A stretch of 64,000 nucleotides of DNA from Pachysolen tannophilus NRRL Y-2460 (lineage: Eukaryota; Ascomycota; Pichiomycetes; Alaninales; Pachysolenaceae): NCBI GenBank assembly GCA_001661245.1, contig KV454014.1:227559-291558 (forward strand), in the 5' to 3' direction. The translations under genes and the position numbers were made by a program. The notes below the pieces were generated by a model that was not told the origin of the DNA, did not search any database, and was given only the letters and a program-made list of their open reading frames with translations. Shown in pieces: positions 19,293 through 30,600 of this stretch (positions within the stretch are counted from its first letter, which is position 1; every line of letters starts with the position of its first letter).

Positions 19293-20179
19293 AAAACACA
19301 CACAAAATTATACCCGCTTTTTTCCTCATTAATTTTTTAACTTAACTTATTATTAACTCTTAACACAAATTTATAAACTTTTACAATCATAAAAAAAGAA
19401 AAACAACTAATAACTAATATTTATTATATATATTATCCACGACTTTCTTTAATCTATTTAATTTTTAATTTAATTTTTAATTTAATTTTTCTTTTTTCTT
19501 TGTTATCATAAAATATAATAATTTAAAATAATAAAAAAAAATTATGATTACATAATTTTTAAAACGGGCTTGAAACTTTCTCCGGGTAACTACAGTTTCC
19601 GGTTTGGAGAGGAAAGACCCGCAAAAAAAAATTAAGTAAAAGAAGAAAAAGAAGAAAAAAGAAAAATAGTACCCGGTTATCAAGAGGTACTCATACTATT
19701 ATATACCAATATCTGCCAAGAGTAGTTGTAGTAAATAGTATTCTTTCTTTCTTTGAAGTCGCCTCACATTTCCGTAAATCAAAATTATTAGAAAAAATAC
19801 CTCACAAAAAACGAAAGGAGGTCGAAACAAGAGGAAAAAAAAAACAAAAGAAAAAATAAAAAAAAAAAACTAAAAGTAAAACCTATCGGCGCGTAAATTA
19901 ATTAGTTTCTAACAAGAATCAAATTCAATAATAAATAGATTTGTTGAAGAATTGAAGAGAGGAAAAGAAAGATTTCATTATCAATTTATTAATTATCGAT
20001 ACTGGAGTTTATTATTTATTTTTTTTTCTTTTTTTTTTTTTTTTTTTTTGGGTTTTTGTTTTTTGTTCTCTTGTTGTATTTTATCTATTAATTTTTCTTT
20101 CTTTGCAAATGGGTTTGGGTTTTACAGTTAATTAAACAAATAACAAAAGAAGAATATAACAAACCGTTCATTATAGACT
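19293..20179. promoter_or_regulatory. JEN terminator and STE20 promoter region
   Basis: About 890 bases between same-strand genes. Long A/T homopolymers occur, including a near-pure T tract at 20020-20049. A small GC-rich island at 19581-19602 has two CCGG tetramers. No reading frame of interest. Confidence 0.5.
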
Positions 20180-23100
20180 ATGTCTTCAGCAATTACGAAT
20201 CAAAACAATGAAAATATAAATAGCGAGGGTAATGATGCAACAGCTGATTTAGGATCAAAAAATAATATTGATCCTCAATCAAAAACTACAGTTGTTTCTC
20301 CAACTTCATTACCAAGATTTAGAGGTACTTTGCATGTTAACGCTTTAACAAGTAGGGAGAATGAATTGATTAATAATTTGAAGTATTCAGAGCTTCTTGG
20401 AAATAAAGTAAATGAGATTTCTCAAAGTGAAGATGGTGAAGAAGATGGATTAATATCTCCACTGGAAGAGCGTCATAGATCAAAAACTTTAGATCCTTCG
20501 AAATTGGAAAATACTGATGATTTTTTAGAATCTAGCGGTGTTGATGATGAGAATTTAAGTACTGATTTGGAAAATTCAACAAATCTCGAACAGGATTCTT
20601 TAAGATTTTCTGGAGAAGATGAAGAAGAAGAAGAAGAATTTTTTGCTGAAGAAAATGATATAAGTTTAGGTACCGCCAATCAAGCAGAGTTTGTCTCTTC
20701 AAAAGTTTCCTCTCATTCAGTGAAAGTAAGCAATAGCAGCAATGATATTAGACCATTTCTCAATAGTAATCATACTTCTGCTACTTCTGCTACTCCAAAT
20801 TCTACTGCTCCAACTGGTGCTCCAGCTGGTGATACAACACCTGATGATACCACAACTGCAGCTGTTGCAATAACAACAACCAATACTACCGATAATACCA
20901 CTACTACTATACACGGAAATGCATCACCATCATTATCAGAAGAAAAAAACAAGGCAGGTCCAATTTCGAGAAATTCAAATGCAAATTCTTATACTTATCC
21001 TAGAGATTCAAGTCACTCAGGTCAAGTGAATCAAATTATAGATTCTTTTTTACAAAGTAGTTCTAACAATTCATCTACTGATAATATAACAGATAGCATT
21101 AGTATTCCTTCTCAAAATATAGAAGGTCTGAACCGTTCATTGAATAATGAGAATGCTGAAGAAGAGCAATCAGAACAGGATGTTGAAGAAGAACCAGTAA
21201 ATGCCCATAATGGTACTCCAGAACCTGAAGCAGATTTAAGTAACAACACAATAGAAACAACAGTTGTACCAAAATCACCTTATGCTGAAAAAAATTCAAA
21301 AACGAGAAACTCATCACTGCTGTCTTCAACAATGTCTACTGATTCCCAAATTCCAGTAACTCCTTATTTACAACAAATTCAAGAGTTTGGTAATAATAAT
21401 ACTTCTTCAACTACTAAGAATTCACTTTCGAATAATTCAATAACGGCGTCAGCAGGTGCTTCTACTCCTAATAAATCGGGATATGCTTCCCCAATAAATC
21501 TTAAAAATTCAGGATATCATTCACCAAAAGCTCAACTTCCAACAAGTCAAAATAATCTTACTGTCAATAATAACAATTTTAGTAACAACAGCGTTAATGG
21601 ATCTTCGATGAAGAAAAGAAGAAGTGGCAGTAAGGTAAGAGGGGTTTTCTCTAATTTAGTTCAAAGCATGAAAAGTGGAAGCTCAAATGCATCAGATACA
21701 AAACGTGAAAGTCCAAAGATTTCAACACCTTACGACGCTAAACTTGTTCGTCACGTTGGTATTGATAAACAAACAGGAAGATTTACAGGATTGCCTGATG
21801 AATGGGTGAGCATATTGTCTGCTAGTGGTATAAGTAAGATGGAACAAGAAGAAAACCCTGAGGCCGTTATGACAGCTTTCAAATTTTATAAAGATGTCTA
21901 TAATAATGAAACTCCTGATGATGTGGCATTCCATAAAATGGATAACGTGAAAACGAATGAGAGGATTAGTATTAAAACTCCATTGAATCAAACAGGCGAG
22001 TTTAGCGCGTTATCGTCGAACACAGAGAATATCACTGGAAATGACCATTTAACTTCAGATTTCCAATCGGCTCCATATAAGTCACCATCCCTTAACCTTC
22101 AGAAATCACAAAATTCCCCTAAACATGAAGATTTAAAAAGTCCTTATAGATACACGGATACCAATGCTAGTGATTCATTTATTCCATCAAGGCCTCCGCC
22201 TAAACCTCCAGCTTCATCAAAGGCTCCTTCGCCTCGTGTTCCTGCTGTTCTTTCTTCACCACCGACAATGTCAGCACTGCCGCAACAACCTCAACCTATA
22301 CAACAATCGCCATCATCTATTTTTGGTTCAATTTCAAGAAAGATATCGGTAAGATCAAATTCAAGTCACCAGCGACAGACCCCATCTACCGTATCTTCTC
22401 AGGTTTATCAGCAAAATTCTCAAAAGGGAAACAATATTCAGCTTTCCTCACCCCATCAACTCTCATCAAATCAAAATTTGAAACCAAGCAGACCTCCACC
22501 TCCTGTTCCTTCTAAGTCAAACGAATCTGAAAAAGTCTTATTACGTCAACAACAACAGCAACAGCAACAACTTCCTGAAAGAATACCCCCACCTCATGAA
22601 TTTGAACGTTCAGTTCATCTGCCTCCACCTATTCCTAAAAATGATAATAAACCAGTACGCGATTCAAAACAAGCGGCTTTAATAGCAGCACGCAGAAGAG
22701 AAGAAAAGAAAAAGAAAGATCAATTAATTTACGCAAAATTAACAACAATTTGTACCTTAGGTGATCCATCTAGAGTTTATCGCAACTTTGTGAAAATTGG
22801 TCAAGGTGCCTCAGGTGGTGTTTACACTGCTTATGAAGTTGGCACTAACAAATGTGTTGCTATAAAACAGATGAACTTAGAACAGCAACCGAAGAAAGAA
22901 TTAATTATTAACGAAATTTTGGTTATGAAAGGAAGTAGGCATAAGAATATTGTTAATTTTATTGATTCGTATTTGTTGAAAAAAGATTTATGGGTTATTA
23001 TGGAATACATGGAAGGTGGATCATTAACTGATATCGTTACGCATAGTGTTATGAGTGAAAAGCAAATAGGTGTTGTTTGTAGAGAAACACTTGAAGGGTT

Positions 23101-23761
23101 GAAATTTTTACATTCAAAAGGTATTATCCACAGAGATATTAAGTCAGACAACATTTTACTTTCTATGGATGGTAATATAAAAATAACAGATTTTGGTTTC
23201 TGTGCTCAGATCAAGGAATACAATTTGAAGAGAACTACCATGGTAGGTACTCCATACTGGATGGCACCTGAAGTTGTTTCTAAGAAAGAGTACGGACCTA
23301 AGGTTGATATTTGGTCATTAGGTATAATGACAATAGAAATGATTGAAGGTGAACCTCCATATTTGAATGAAACTCCATTGAGAGCGTTATACTTGATTAC
23401 TACAATTGGAACACCAAAATTAAATGATCCGGATTCTTTATCAAGTAGTTTGAAGAATTTTTTGAATTGGTGTTTACAAGTGGATGCTCAAAAAAGAGGT
23501 ACTGCTGAAGAATTATTAAATGATAAATTTATATTGAATGCTGATGAATGTATTTCTTTGTCACCTTTAGTCAAGTTAGCCAGAATGCAAAAGCTAGCTG
23601 AAAGGGCTGAAGAAGAGGAAGATGAGGGTGATGAAAGAGAAGATGACGAAGAAGATGAAAACGGAAAAAGAGGCGATGAAGATGATGAAGGTGATGAAGG
23701 TGATGACGATGAAGATGAAGATGGTGATGATGATGATAATGATCAGTTAATGACTGGGTAA
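20180..23761 (+). CDS. STE20: Ste20-type PAK kinase of the pheromone MAPK pathway
   Basis: 1193 residues. A low-complexity Ser/Thr/Asn N-terminal half leads to a CRIB/PBD domain (from about residue 514: [20 protein letters not shown]) that binds Cdc42-GTP. Proline-rich SH3-ligand stretches follow ([19 protein letters not shown]). The kinase domain runs about 870-1122, with GQGASGGVY, the AIKQMNL lysine, [24 protein letters not shown]. No PH domain is present, which separates it from Cla4/Skm1. After the kinase, [16 protein letters not shown] matches the Ste4 Gbeta-binding site of Ste20. The protein ends in an exceptionally acidic Glu/Asp tail. It acts at the plasma membrane, phosphorylating Ste11 in mating and filamentation. 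Convergent with MIF2. It is on the same chromosome as MAT, 11 kb from MATa1. Confidence 0.95.
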   Translation: MSSAITNQNNENINSEGNDATADLGSKNNIDPQSKTTVVSPTSLPRFRGTLHVNALTSRENELINNLKYSELLGNKVNEISQSEDGEEDGLISPLEERHRSKTLDPSKLENTDDFLESSGVDDENLSTDLENSTNLEQDSLRFSGEDEEEEEEFFAEENDISLGTANQAEFVSSKVSSHSVKVSNSSNDIRPFLNSNHTSATSATPNSTAPTGAPAGDTTPDDTTTAAVAITTTNTTDNTTTTIHGNASPSLSEEKNKAGPISRNSNANSYTYPRDSSHSGQVNQIIDSFLQSSSNNSSTDNITDSISIPSQNIEGLNRSLNNENAEEEQSEQDVEEEPVNAHNGTPEPEADLSNNTIETTVVPKSPYAEKNSKTRNSSLLSSTMSTDSQIPVTPYLQQIQEFGNNNTSSTTKNSLSNNSITASAGASTPNKSGYASPINLKNSGYHSPKAQLPTSQNNLTVNNNNFSNNSVNGSSMKKRRSGSKVRGVFSNLVQSMKSGSSNASDTKRESPKISTPYDAKLVRHVGIDKQTGRFTGLPDEWVSILSASGISKMEQEENPEAVMTAFKFYKDVYNNETPDDVAFHKMDNVKTNERISIKTPLNQTGEFSALSSNTENITGNDHLTSDFQSAPYKSPSLNLQKSQNSPKHEDLKSPYRYTDTNASDSFIPSRPPPKPPASSKAPSPRVPAVLSSPPTMSALPQQPQPIQQSPSSIFGSISRKISVRSNSSHQRQTPSTVSSQVYQQNSQKGNNIQLSSPHQLSSNQNLKPSRPPPPVPSKSNESEKVLLRQQQQQQQQLPERIPPPHEFERSVHLPPPIPKNDNKPVRDSKQAALIAARRREEKKKKDQLIYAKLTTICTLGDPSRVYRNFVKIGQGASGGVYTAYEVGTNKCVAIKQMNLEQQPKKELIINEILVMKGSRHKNIVNFIDSYLLKKDLWVIMEYMEGGSLTDIVTHSVMSEKQIGVVCRETLEGLKFLHSKGIIHRDIKSDNILLSMDGNIKITDFGFCAQIKEYNLKRTTMVGTPYWMAPEVVSKKEYGPKVDIWSLGIMTIEMIEGEPPYLNETPLRALYLITTIGTPKLNDPDSLSSSLKNFLNWCLQVDAQKRGTAEELLNDKFILNADECISLSPLVKLARMQKLAERAEEEEDEGDEREDDEEDENGKRGDEDDEGDEGDDDEDEDGDDDDNDQLMTG

Positions 23762-24312
23762 TATCGGAGAAAGAAGAATGATGAAAAAAAGTACAAGAAA
23801 AAGAAAAATTTCAAAATTCACTGGGGATTTCGTATTTTTCGAACGTAAATATATTATAGGTTTTCATTTTTTATTTTTTTTATTTTTTTTTTTCTCACTA
23901 TACTTCGGCTCTTTCCTTTAAAAAGTTATTTTAATTATTGGGTTTATGTATTTTGTATTAGTATTTGTAAGTTTAACTTTAGGCTTGTAATTTCTAACTT
24001 AAGTGAATTCATTTATAAATTTGTTTATTATTCAACTGCAATTTAATTGATCCAGCAGTATCAAAAACCTATTATACAAGGGTAAAAAAATGGACAACTA
24101 TTGTACAAAATTAAAAAAATGTCGTTGACACTCTGATATCTGAAGTAATATAAAAGACACTTGAGAAATAAAATAAAATAAAAAAAGAAAAAAAGAAAAA
24201 AAAAAAAAAAAGTAAAGCATTAGTTAATAATAGAATACATATATCAATAACAAAACCTAGAAAAAAAAAAAAAACAGAAACAAAACAACCTTAATTTTTA
24301 TCAACATTTCAT
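23762..24312. other. Convergent 3' regions of STE20 and MIF2
   Basis: 550 bases, very AT-rich with poly-A runs near 24180-24212 and 24260-24274. No gene seen. It serves as terminator sequence for both flanking genes. Confidence 0.6.
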
Positions 24313-25770
24313 CTAATCCCATTCTTCGTTTGGATCAATAGTCACATACTTACTTTGGACAAAAAACAATTTCACCACACTCTTTCCTTTATTAACGAAT
24401 TGATAAAAATTACCCATGGGTATCTCAAATGAACAACCTCTCGTTACAATAAAAACGTTATCACTTACCGTGACTTCCAATAGTCCCTTCACTACGTGGA
24501 ATATGAAATAAGTGTCATCGTTATTTTTCATTGATTTTTGTCCACCAAATGGTATTTCCAACATTCCAGCAGCCGAAAATTCTTTGTCTTGATCAAATAA
24601 CACTGCTAGTTGGAAATCATCATGCTCATTTTTGACAGGGTGCAGATAGTCTTCTTTTGATGGAGCCCACGCTATTACTCTTTCGACTTTATTATCTGAG
24701 CCTGGGCCTTCAAAAACCTCTGCTTTCAATGAACCATCCTTATACCATTCTGAACCACTGACTTCTGGATCCGATTCGTATTCAACTTCCACTGATCCTC
24801 CGTTTGTTGTTGATTTATCTATTTTTTTCGTATGGGCACCAGACGTTATTGTCTTACGGTTAGTATGTGATCTATTCCGTACAATTTTTTCTGGTTCTGG
24901 AACATGAACAATTTTTTTCACTTGATTCACAATTGTATCATTTTCCTTTCTGGCTTCATAAATTACTTTTTCATTTCTCCACCATGCTAAAGCAGGTATT
25001 TTTGTTCTAGATGATCTTCTTATAGGTTCTGTATCTGAAGTTATTGGTTCTGATGGTAATCTTTGCCTTGTTGTTGTTGTTGTTGCTGTTCTTTTTGTTG
25101 TACTAGTTTTCAGTTTAGAATTATTAGATTTTGGCTTTATTGGTGAATTTTTATTAGATTGTCTTTTTGATTTTTTAGCTATAAGTTTTTCTGTTTCTAA
25201 ATTTTGTCTCAGATCTTCAAAATCTGATTCATCATCTGCTTCTTCATCGCTTTGATTATTTTCATTATCTGAAATATCTATTTTTCTTTTCTTATTATTT
25301 TTACCTAAAGCTATTTTTTTAGTCATTGAAGCAGATTTTTTATCTGTTTTTGAATTTATGGGACTTAAAGTTTCTAAACTTCTTAAATAATGATCTGAAG
25401 CAATTGGTGATGCAGGTTCAAATATATCATTAGATTCTCTATGATTTACATCCAATGCAGGTAATAAAGGAGATTCTGTTTGTTTTCTTTGTAAACTCTT
25501 TCTTGGTGATTTTCTTGGTGATGATCCTGATCCTGAGGTTGTTAAATTTAAATTTTTTTCAGGTGATTTTTTAAAACTTAATTTTCTTGCCAAATTCCTA
25601 TCTTTCCCATTTCTTGATGATCTTTCCTGTTCAGCATCATCATCAACACTGCTATCCTCTTCAACAAAAAAATCATCAATATCTTCCATTCCATTGACAT
25701 CTTTTTTAGTATTTTGTTTTGCCCTCAAACCTGTCTTTCGAGATACCTGCCCTAAATTCATATAATCCAT
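24313..25770 (-). CDS. MIF2: CENP-C homologue, centromeric nucleosome-binding protein
   Basis: 485 residues. The N-terminus MDYMNLGQVSRKTGLRA followed by MEDIDDFF is the conserved Mif2 start. A Ser/Lys-rich middle contains repeated SPRKSPRKS motifs, likely phosphosites. The CENP-C motif RRSSRTKIPALAWWRNEKVIYE lies at about residues 250-270 and contacts the Cse4/CENP-A nucleosome. The C-terminal cupin dimerisation domain contains FIFHVVKGLLEVTV and RGCSFEIPMGNFYQFVNK. It is an inner-kinetochore scaffold that recruits the Mis12/MIND complex. Intact and intronless; length similar to S. cerevisiae Mif2 (549). The presence of a canonical CENP-C motif implies CENP-A based centromeres. Confidence 0.94.
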   Translation of the reverse strand: MDYMNLGQVSRKTGLRAKQNTKKDVNGMEDIDDFFVEEDSSVDDDAEQERSSRNGKDRNLARKLSFKKSPEKNLNLTTSGSGSSPRKSPRKSLQRKQTESPLLPALDVNHRESNDIFEPASPIASDHYLRSLETLSPINSKTDKKSASMTKKIALGKNNKKRKIDISDNENNQSDEEADDESDFEDLRQNLETEKLIAKKSKRQSNKNSPIKPKSNNSKLKTSTTKRTATTTTTRQRLPSEPITSDTEPIRRSSRTKIPALAWWRNEKVIYEARKENDTIVNQVKKIVHVPEPEKIVRNRSHTNRKTITSGAHTKKIDKSTTNGGSVEVEYESDPEVSGSEWYKDGSLKAEVFEGPGSDNKVERVIAWAPSKEDYLHPVKNEHDDFQLAVLFDQDKEFSAAGMLEIPFGGQKSMKNNDDTYFIFHVVKGLLEVTVSDNVFIVTRGCSFEIPMGNFYQFVNKGKSVVKLFFVQSKYVTIDPNEEWD

Positions 25771-26136
25771 TGTCTATTCATATAATCGGTCAATTGTTAT
25801 ATATATATATATATGATATTTTTTTCCACAACAAAAACAAGGATTCAATATAATCTCTTTTCTACTTCTTCTTTCCCTATTGATCCTTTCTCTTAATTAA
25901 AACCAGGTCCTCTCTTTTTTTTTTTTAATATATATATAATTTAGTTAGTTTTGTTTATTTATTTTAATTCGGCTTATTATTTAAAAAGAAAGCGCGTTTT
26001 ATAAAACAAGAAGAAAAAACAAATTAGTTTAAAACAACACGACCCAAATAAAAGTTTCAAATCCATTTATACAAAAATACTATAAAGAGTTAATCTATAC
26101 TTGAAAGAAGAAGAAGAAGATATTGGAAGATTTGAA
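25771..26136. other. MIF2 promoter and MRT4 3' region
   Basis: 366 bases between same-strand genes, with a TA repeat at about 25800-25812. An AAGAAGAAGAAG run sits at 26106-26119, just past the MRT4 stop. No other feature seen. Confidence 0.5.
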
Positions 26137-26877
26137 TTATTCTTCATCTAGATCTAAATCTTCATCTTGATCTTTATTCAATTCGAATGTTGTAACTTTT
26201 TGTTCATTACCATCGTAATAACCTAACATTTTAACTTTAAATTCACTTGCAGCAATACCAAAAGTTTTCAAAATCAATGCTTGTCTTACATCACATTTCT
26301 GTCCCTTTTCAATGACTTTGTAAGGTTGTTCCAAGAAGACTTTACCTGCTTTAATTTTTGTTGGTATTTTGAATTTATTTCTCATAGTTTCTTCCATTGA
26401 ATGTGACATTGGAACATCTTCTTCAATAGAAATTTGTCCACCTCTAGAATAAATTATACCTTCTGGAATAATAAAAGTTATTGGTGATTTTTGGTTTGCC
26501 CTAGTGAAATCAGATTTGACATATGCTGTAAAATATGCTTTTACTACTTCAGGTTCTTCATTTGTAAATAATAATCCAGAAACACCTGTAGTAATTTTTG
26601 ATAATTGAGATAAATTTTCCTTATATTCTTCTTCTCTAGTGGTCCCTAAAGCCTTATTCAATACTTTACGTTTCCCCAAAATCAACTTCGAACCAGTCCA
26701 ATCAGTCCTTATATCTTGTAACACAGGTGTTCTAACATCTGTTAAAAGTAATACCCAACAATATTTAAATTCATCTAAACCAGACCTAACTTCATCAAAA
26801 ATTCTTTCCTTATTCCCATGACCTTTTTTCTCAGTCTGAGCAAGAGTCACAAGCTTCGAACGCTTAGATCTAGGCAT
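26137..26877 (-). CDS. MRT4: Ribosome assembly factor Mrt4 (uL10 paralogue)
   Basis: 246 residues, similar to S. cerevisiae Mrt4 (236). It starts MPRSKRSKLVTLAQTEKKG, the conserved Mrt4 N-terminus. It then has KYCWVLLLTDVRTPVLQDIR, the rRNA-binding GSKLILGKRKVLNKALG, and GQISIEEDVPMSHSMEE with the bulging domain, ending in an acidic tail that lacks the stalk P1/P2-binding region of uL10. Mrt4 holds the P0 site on pre-60S particles in the nucleolus and is displaced by uL10 with Yvh1. Intronless and intact. Confidence 0.95.
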   Translation of the reverse strand: MPRSKRSKLVTLAQTEKKGHGNKERIFDEVRSGLDEFKYCWVLLLTDVRTPVLQDIRTDWTGSKLILGKRKVLNKALGTTREEEYKENLSQLSKITTGVSGLLFTNEEPEVVKAYFTAYVKSDFTRANQKSPITFIIPEGIIYSRGGQISIEEDVPMSHSMEETMRNKFKIPTKIKAGKVFLEQPYKVIEKGQKCDVRQALILKTFGIAASEFKVKMLGYYDGNEQKVTTFELNKDQDEDLDLDEE

Positions 26878-26981
26878 CTTTTTTTATTTTTATTTTTCTT
26901 TCTCAAAAATTTCAACAACCAGAAAAAAAAAGTATTATTATATTATCTTTAATACCCCAAAAATACTCTATGTGAAAAAAG

Positions 26982-26992
26982 TGAAAAATTTT
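26982..26992. promoter_or_regulatory. RRPE-like element before MRT4
   Basis: TGAAAAATTTT matches the ribosomal RNA processing element found upstream of yeast ribosome-biogenesis genes. It lies about 105 bases before the MRT4 start. No neighbouring PAC (GATGAG) box is clear, and A/T-rich sequence gives such matches easily. Confidence 0.45.
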
Positions 26993-27378
26993 TTATATAC
27001 AAAAATTTTTAGAAAAAAAAATTTGTATCAGAAGAAAAAGAAAAAAAAAAAGAGAAAGAGATGATCTGCCAATTCGGTTTTATAAATAAAAACATTTACG
27101 TGTCAATGAATTTTTTTTTAAAATTTTTAAATTTTTTTGTAACGGCGCTCCACTACCTTTTTTTTTTTTTCTTTGTGTGAAAGATTGTAAATCGCCACTG
27201 GTTAAAAAGCCATCATAAAAAATATATAATTTATAATATATATATTTATATATATATATATATGATAATAAATAGATTTTTATAATTATTCATATTAGTT
27301 TCAATCCTTTTTATAAATAATAATTTTTTTTTTTTTTTGCTTTCTTAGAAGTGGGATATTGATTGCTCCATTGAATTG

Positions 27379-27484
27379 GTAAGTTTTTCTTTTTTTTAAT
27401 TTTAATTTTATTAATTTATTAATTTATTTTTTTTGTATTATGTATTTTGTTTGTTATAAGGCCCTTTGTTACTAACTTGACTAG
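27379..27484 (+). other. Candidate 5'-UTR intron of UFD4
   Basis: GTAAGT donor, exact TACTAAC branch point and CTAG acceptor 8 bases later (an alternative AG is at 27491). The spliced leader would still be followed by the short upstream frame at 27594. Confidence 0.5.
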
Positions 27485-27593
27485 AAATTAGCATTTTTAA
27501 ATTTTTAAAATTTTATTTTTTTAATTTTTTAATTTTTGAATTAATAAATAATCAATCCATAATATTATTAATTTGAATTATATACATTGATTG

Positions 27594-27605
27594 ATGTTAT
27601 ACTGA
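27594..27605 (+). other. Three-codon upstream ORF before UFD4
   Basis: ATG TTA TAC TGA lies 26 bases ahead of the UFD4 ATG, inside the predicted leader. If transcripts start upstream it would precede the main start. Confidence 0.4.
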
Positions 27606-27631
27606 ATACTTTTGAGTTTGCGTTTAAAATC

Positions 27632-30600
27632 ATGCCCAGAAGATCGTCAAAATCAAGTATTGACTTTGGTAGTAGTAATAGTAAAGTTGTTGTTGATAGT
27701 ACGGATAGCAATATTACCAAAGCCGCACAGTTAAATAATAAAAGACAAACAAGAAGTGATTCAAATGGGAATAAGAAAAATAATGGTAAGAATCATCATC
27801 AATATAACAAGAACAATGAGGAATTGGTAGTTCCGACTTCAACTATAGATAATCAAAATGAAAAAGAAAAATTGATTAAAACTGAAGATATAGACATGAA
27901 TGATGATGAACAAGAACAAGAACAAGAACAAGAAGAATATGAGGATCAAGAGGATCTGCAAGATAATAGCGACTATGACGATGATGAAGATGAAGATGAA
28001 GAAGAAGAAGAAGAAGAAGATGAGGAAGATGACGAGGATGCAACTTTAGCAAGATTATCTGAACATTACAAGTCTTCAAGATCGGCAAGTTATGTAATGG
28101 ATCGTGACGATGAAGAAGAAGAAGAAGATGATGATGATGAAGAAGAAGAGGAAGATGAACAAGCCCAGCGCTCCAGTACAAGCTACGATGCCGATGGTGA
28201 CTACGATTCCGACGGAGACGAGTTGATGAGATCAGTTGATGGCGGTTCTCAAAGACAAGCAAGACAAATGAGACGTAGAAGGGATAGTGCCAATAATACA
28301 AGTGGGGAAGGTCTTTCCGATGAAAACTATTTAGAAGACGCTTTTGAAGAAGCGTTGCACGCTGCTGCTGCTAGGCATCGGCTGGCAGATCACAGAGCAA
28401 CCAATGGCTTGGATTCAGAATATCCTCAAGATGATGAAGACACTGAAGAAAGAGAATCAAACGAAACTTTAAGGGCCCACCGTGGCGGTGGAGCAGGAGG
28501 AGCCGGAGGAACAGCATCAGCATCAGAATCGGCATCGGCATCAGCGGCAGCAGCAGCAGCGGCGGTAGCATCAACAGGAGGTGTAGGTGCAGGCACTGCT
28601 GCAGGATCTGCATTGGGTGTTCTGGGATTAAGTGGAGGTGCACCTAACCCTTTAACTGAAAACTTGGGACGTATGTTTCCTGAAGCCTTGGGTCTTTTCG
28701 GAGGTGGAGGAGGTTTTGGAGATAACGGAATGAGAATTTCAGCATTAGTAGATGGTTTAAGACGTCGTGACTCTTCATTCTTGGTCTTGGAAAATTTAAA
28801 TGAATTATCAGAAAGAATCTTGATGATGAATGGTATATCAGCTGAACGTTATTTACCAGTATACAGATTATCACAAAATTTGGTGGATATATTACAGGAA
28901 ACACTGTTTCAAGAAGATTTGGAATTACAACTAGTAACATGTCGTTGTATGTATAATTTGTTGGCAGTCAATGTTGAATTTACAAATGAACTTGTATGCT
29001 GTGGCGCACTTGAAGCTTTACAATCAAAATTATTCGAAATCAGTTATATCGATTTAGCGGAACAAGCATTACAAACTTTAGAAATGATGTCAAGAGTTAG
29101 AGGAAGAGATATAATGAGGAAAAATTGTTTATCAGCTGTATTACAATATTTAGATTTTTTCACAATTCATGCTCAAAGAAAAGCATTAATAACAACTGCA
29201 AATTCTTGTCAAAGCATAGATTTGGACAGTTTTGAAAAAGTAAAAGAAATCTTCCCTACAATTGAGGGTGTTGCATGTGAATATTCAGATTCTATTTCAG
29301 TGGAAAATGCTTGGTTATCCATAAGTAGAATCATTCAAAGTTTTAGGAGAAAACCTGAATTTTTAGAAGAATTAATAAAACCTCAATTGTTGATAAGATT
29401 ATGTGAAATATTACCTTCATCTGCTGGTAAGGGAAGAAATACTTCAACAAATCTATTAAGTTTTAGTACCTCGTTAAAATTATTGACATCGTTATCTATA
29501 TTAGCAAACATTTCATCAAAATTGGCAATAATGATTATAAAAGATTGTCAAATAGGGAAAGTTATAAATAAAACTTTTGCAAATTATGATTCCCATTCAA
29601 AAAATGATGAAATTTTGTCTGCTTCAACATCAGCATCAGCATCAGCATCAGAAGCAGATCTAATAACCACAACTGTGGCAGACAAAAAAGACGTTGAACG
29701 GTCTATAAATACTTCTAGCGTAAGTATAGAAGCTTTAATGTCTGCCCCAAAAGACTTAATTTTAAGTTTTATCAAATTAATTTGTTTGTTATTGCCATAT
29801 TTAGAAGAAAATACAGATTCACAAGATTTCAAATCCCCATTTGAAGTAAGTATTGGTGGATTTTATTCTACAACTAAAAATGAAATTAGAGAAAAAATAA
29901 AAGAGGAAAAAACTATAGTTTACAAAGAAAATTTTCTGGTTTTTGCAGAATTTATCATTGATGTATTTCCAATATTATTAAGCATTTACTCATCGACTGT
30001 CGACTACAATGTTCGGCGTATTGTTTTAATTGATTTATTAAGAATAGTCAATTTATTGACCAAAGAACAATTAGAATCAACTATTTTGAAATCTAATATA
30101 ACAAATTTATTAGCATCTGTTGTCATACAAAGTAAAAGTATTATTCGCCGTGAATTATCTAGCTCCATTTCAGGGTCGGATCCTAAATTAGATCAAGTGT
30201 TATCAAGTTTTAAAAATTCAAACAAATTGCATCCGTATATTTTATTACTTGGTTCATTACTTCTTACTCAGCATTTATGTAACAAAGCTCCTACATCATT
30301 TTTGAATGAATTTGAAAGGGAAGGATTGTTAGCAGATGCATCAGAATTATTGAAAACTTTGAAATCAGATGAAGAGATTTTGAATAATTTTGAAGAACAG
30401 GAAAAGAAAAATCGCACTAGAAGGAATAGTGTTCATTTCGATGAAGACTTTTGTGAGCTGGCTGCTGATAATCAAAGTTCTCATGAAGAAGAACACGAGA
30501 GCAGTCAAGAGGAAGGAGATTATCAGTATGAAGATGGCGCCCACCACAGTGAAGATGATGGAGAAGATGATCCTTTCTCCATGGAAGAAGATGAAACAAA

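Larger units (their letters stand above)
26878..27631. promoter_or_regulatory. Divergent MRT4/UFD4 promoter with 5'-UTR intron
   Basis: About 750 bases between divergent genes. On the UFD4 side there is a donor GTAAGT (27379), a perfect branch point TACTAAC (27470-27476) and acceptors at 27484 or 27491. No coding exon lies upstream, so this reads as an intron in the UFD4 leader. On the MRT4 side there is an RRPE-like element. Long TA and T tracts fill the rest. Confidence 0.5.
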
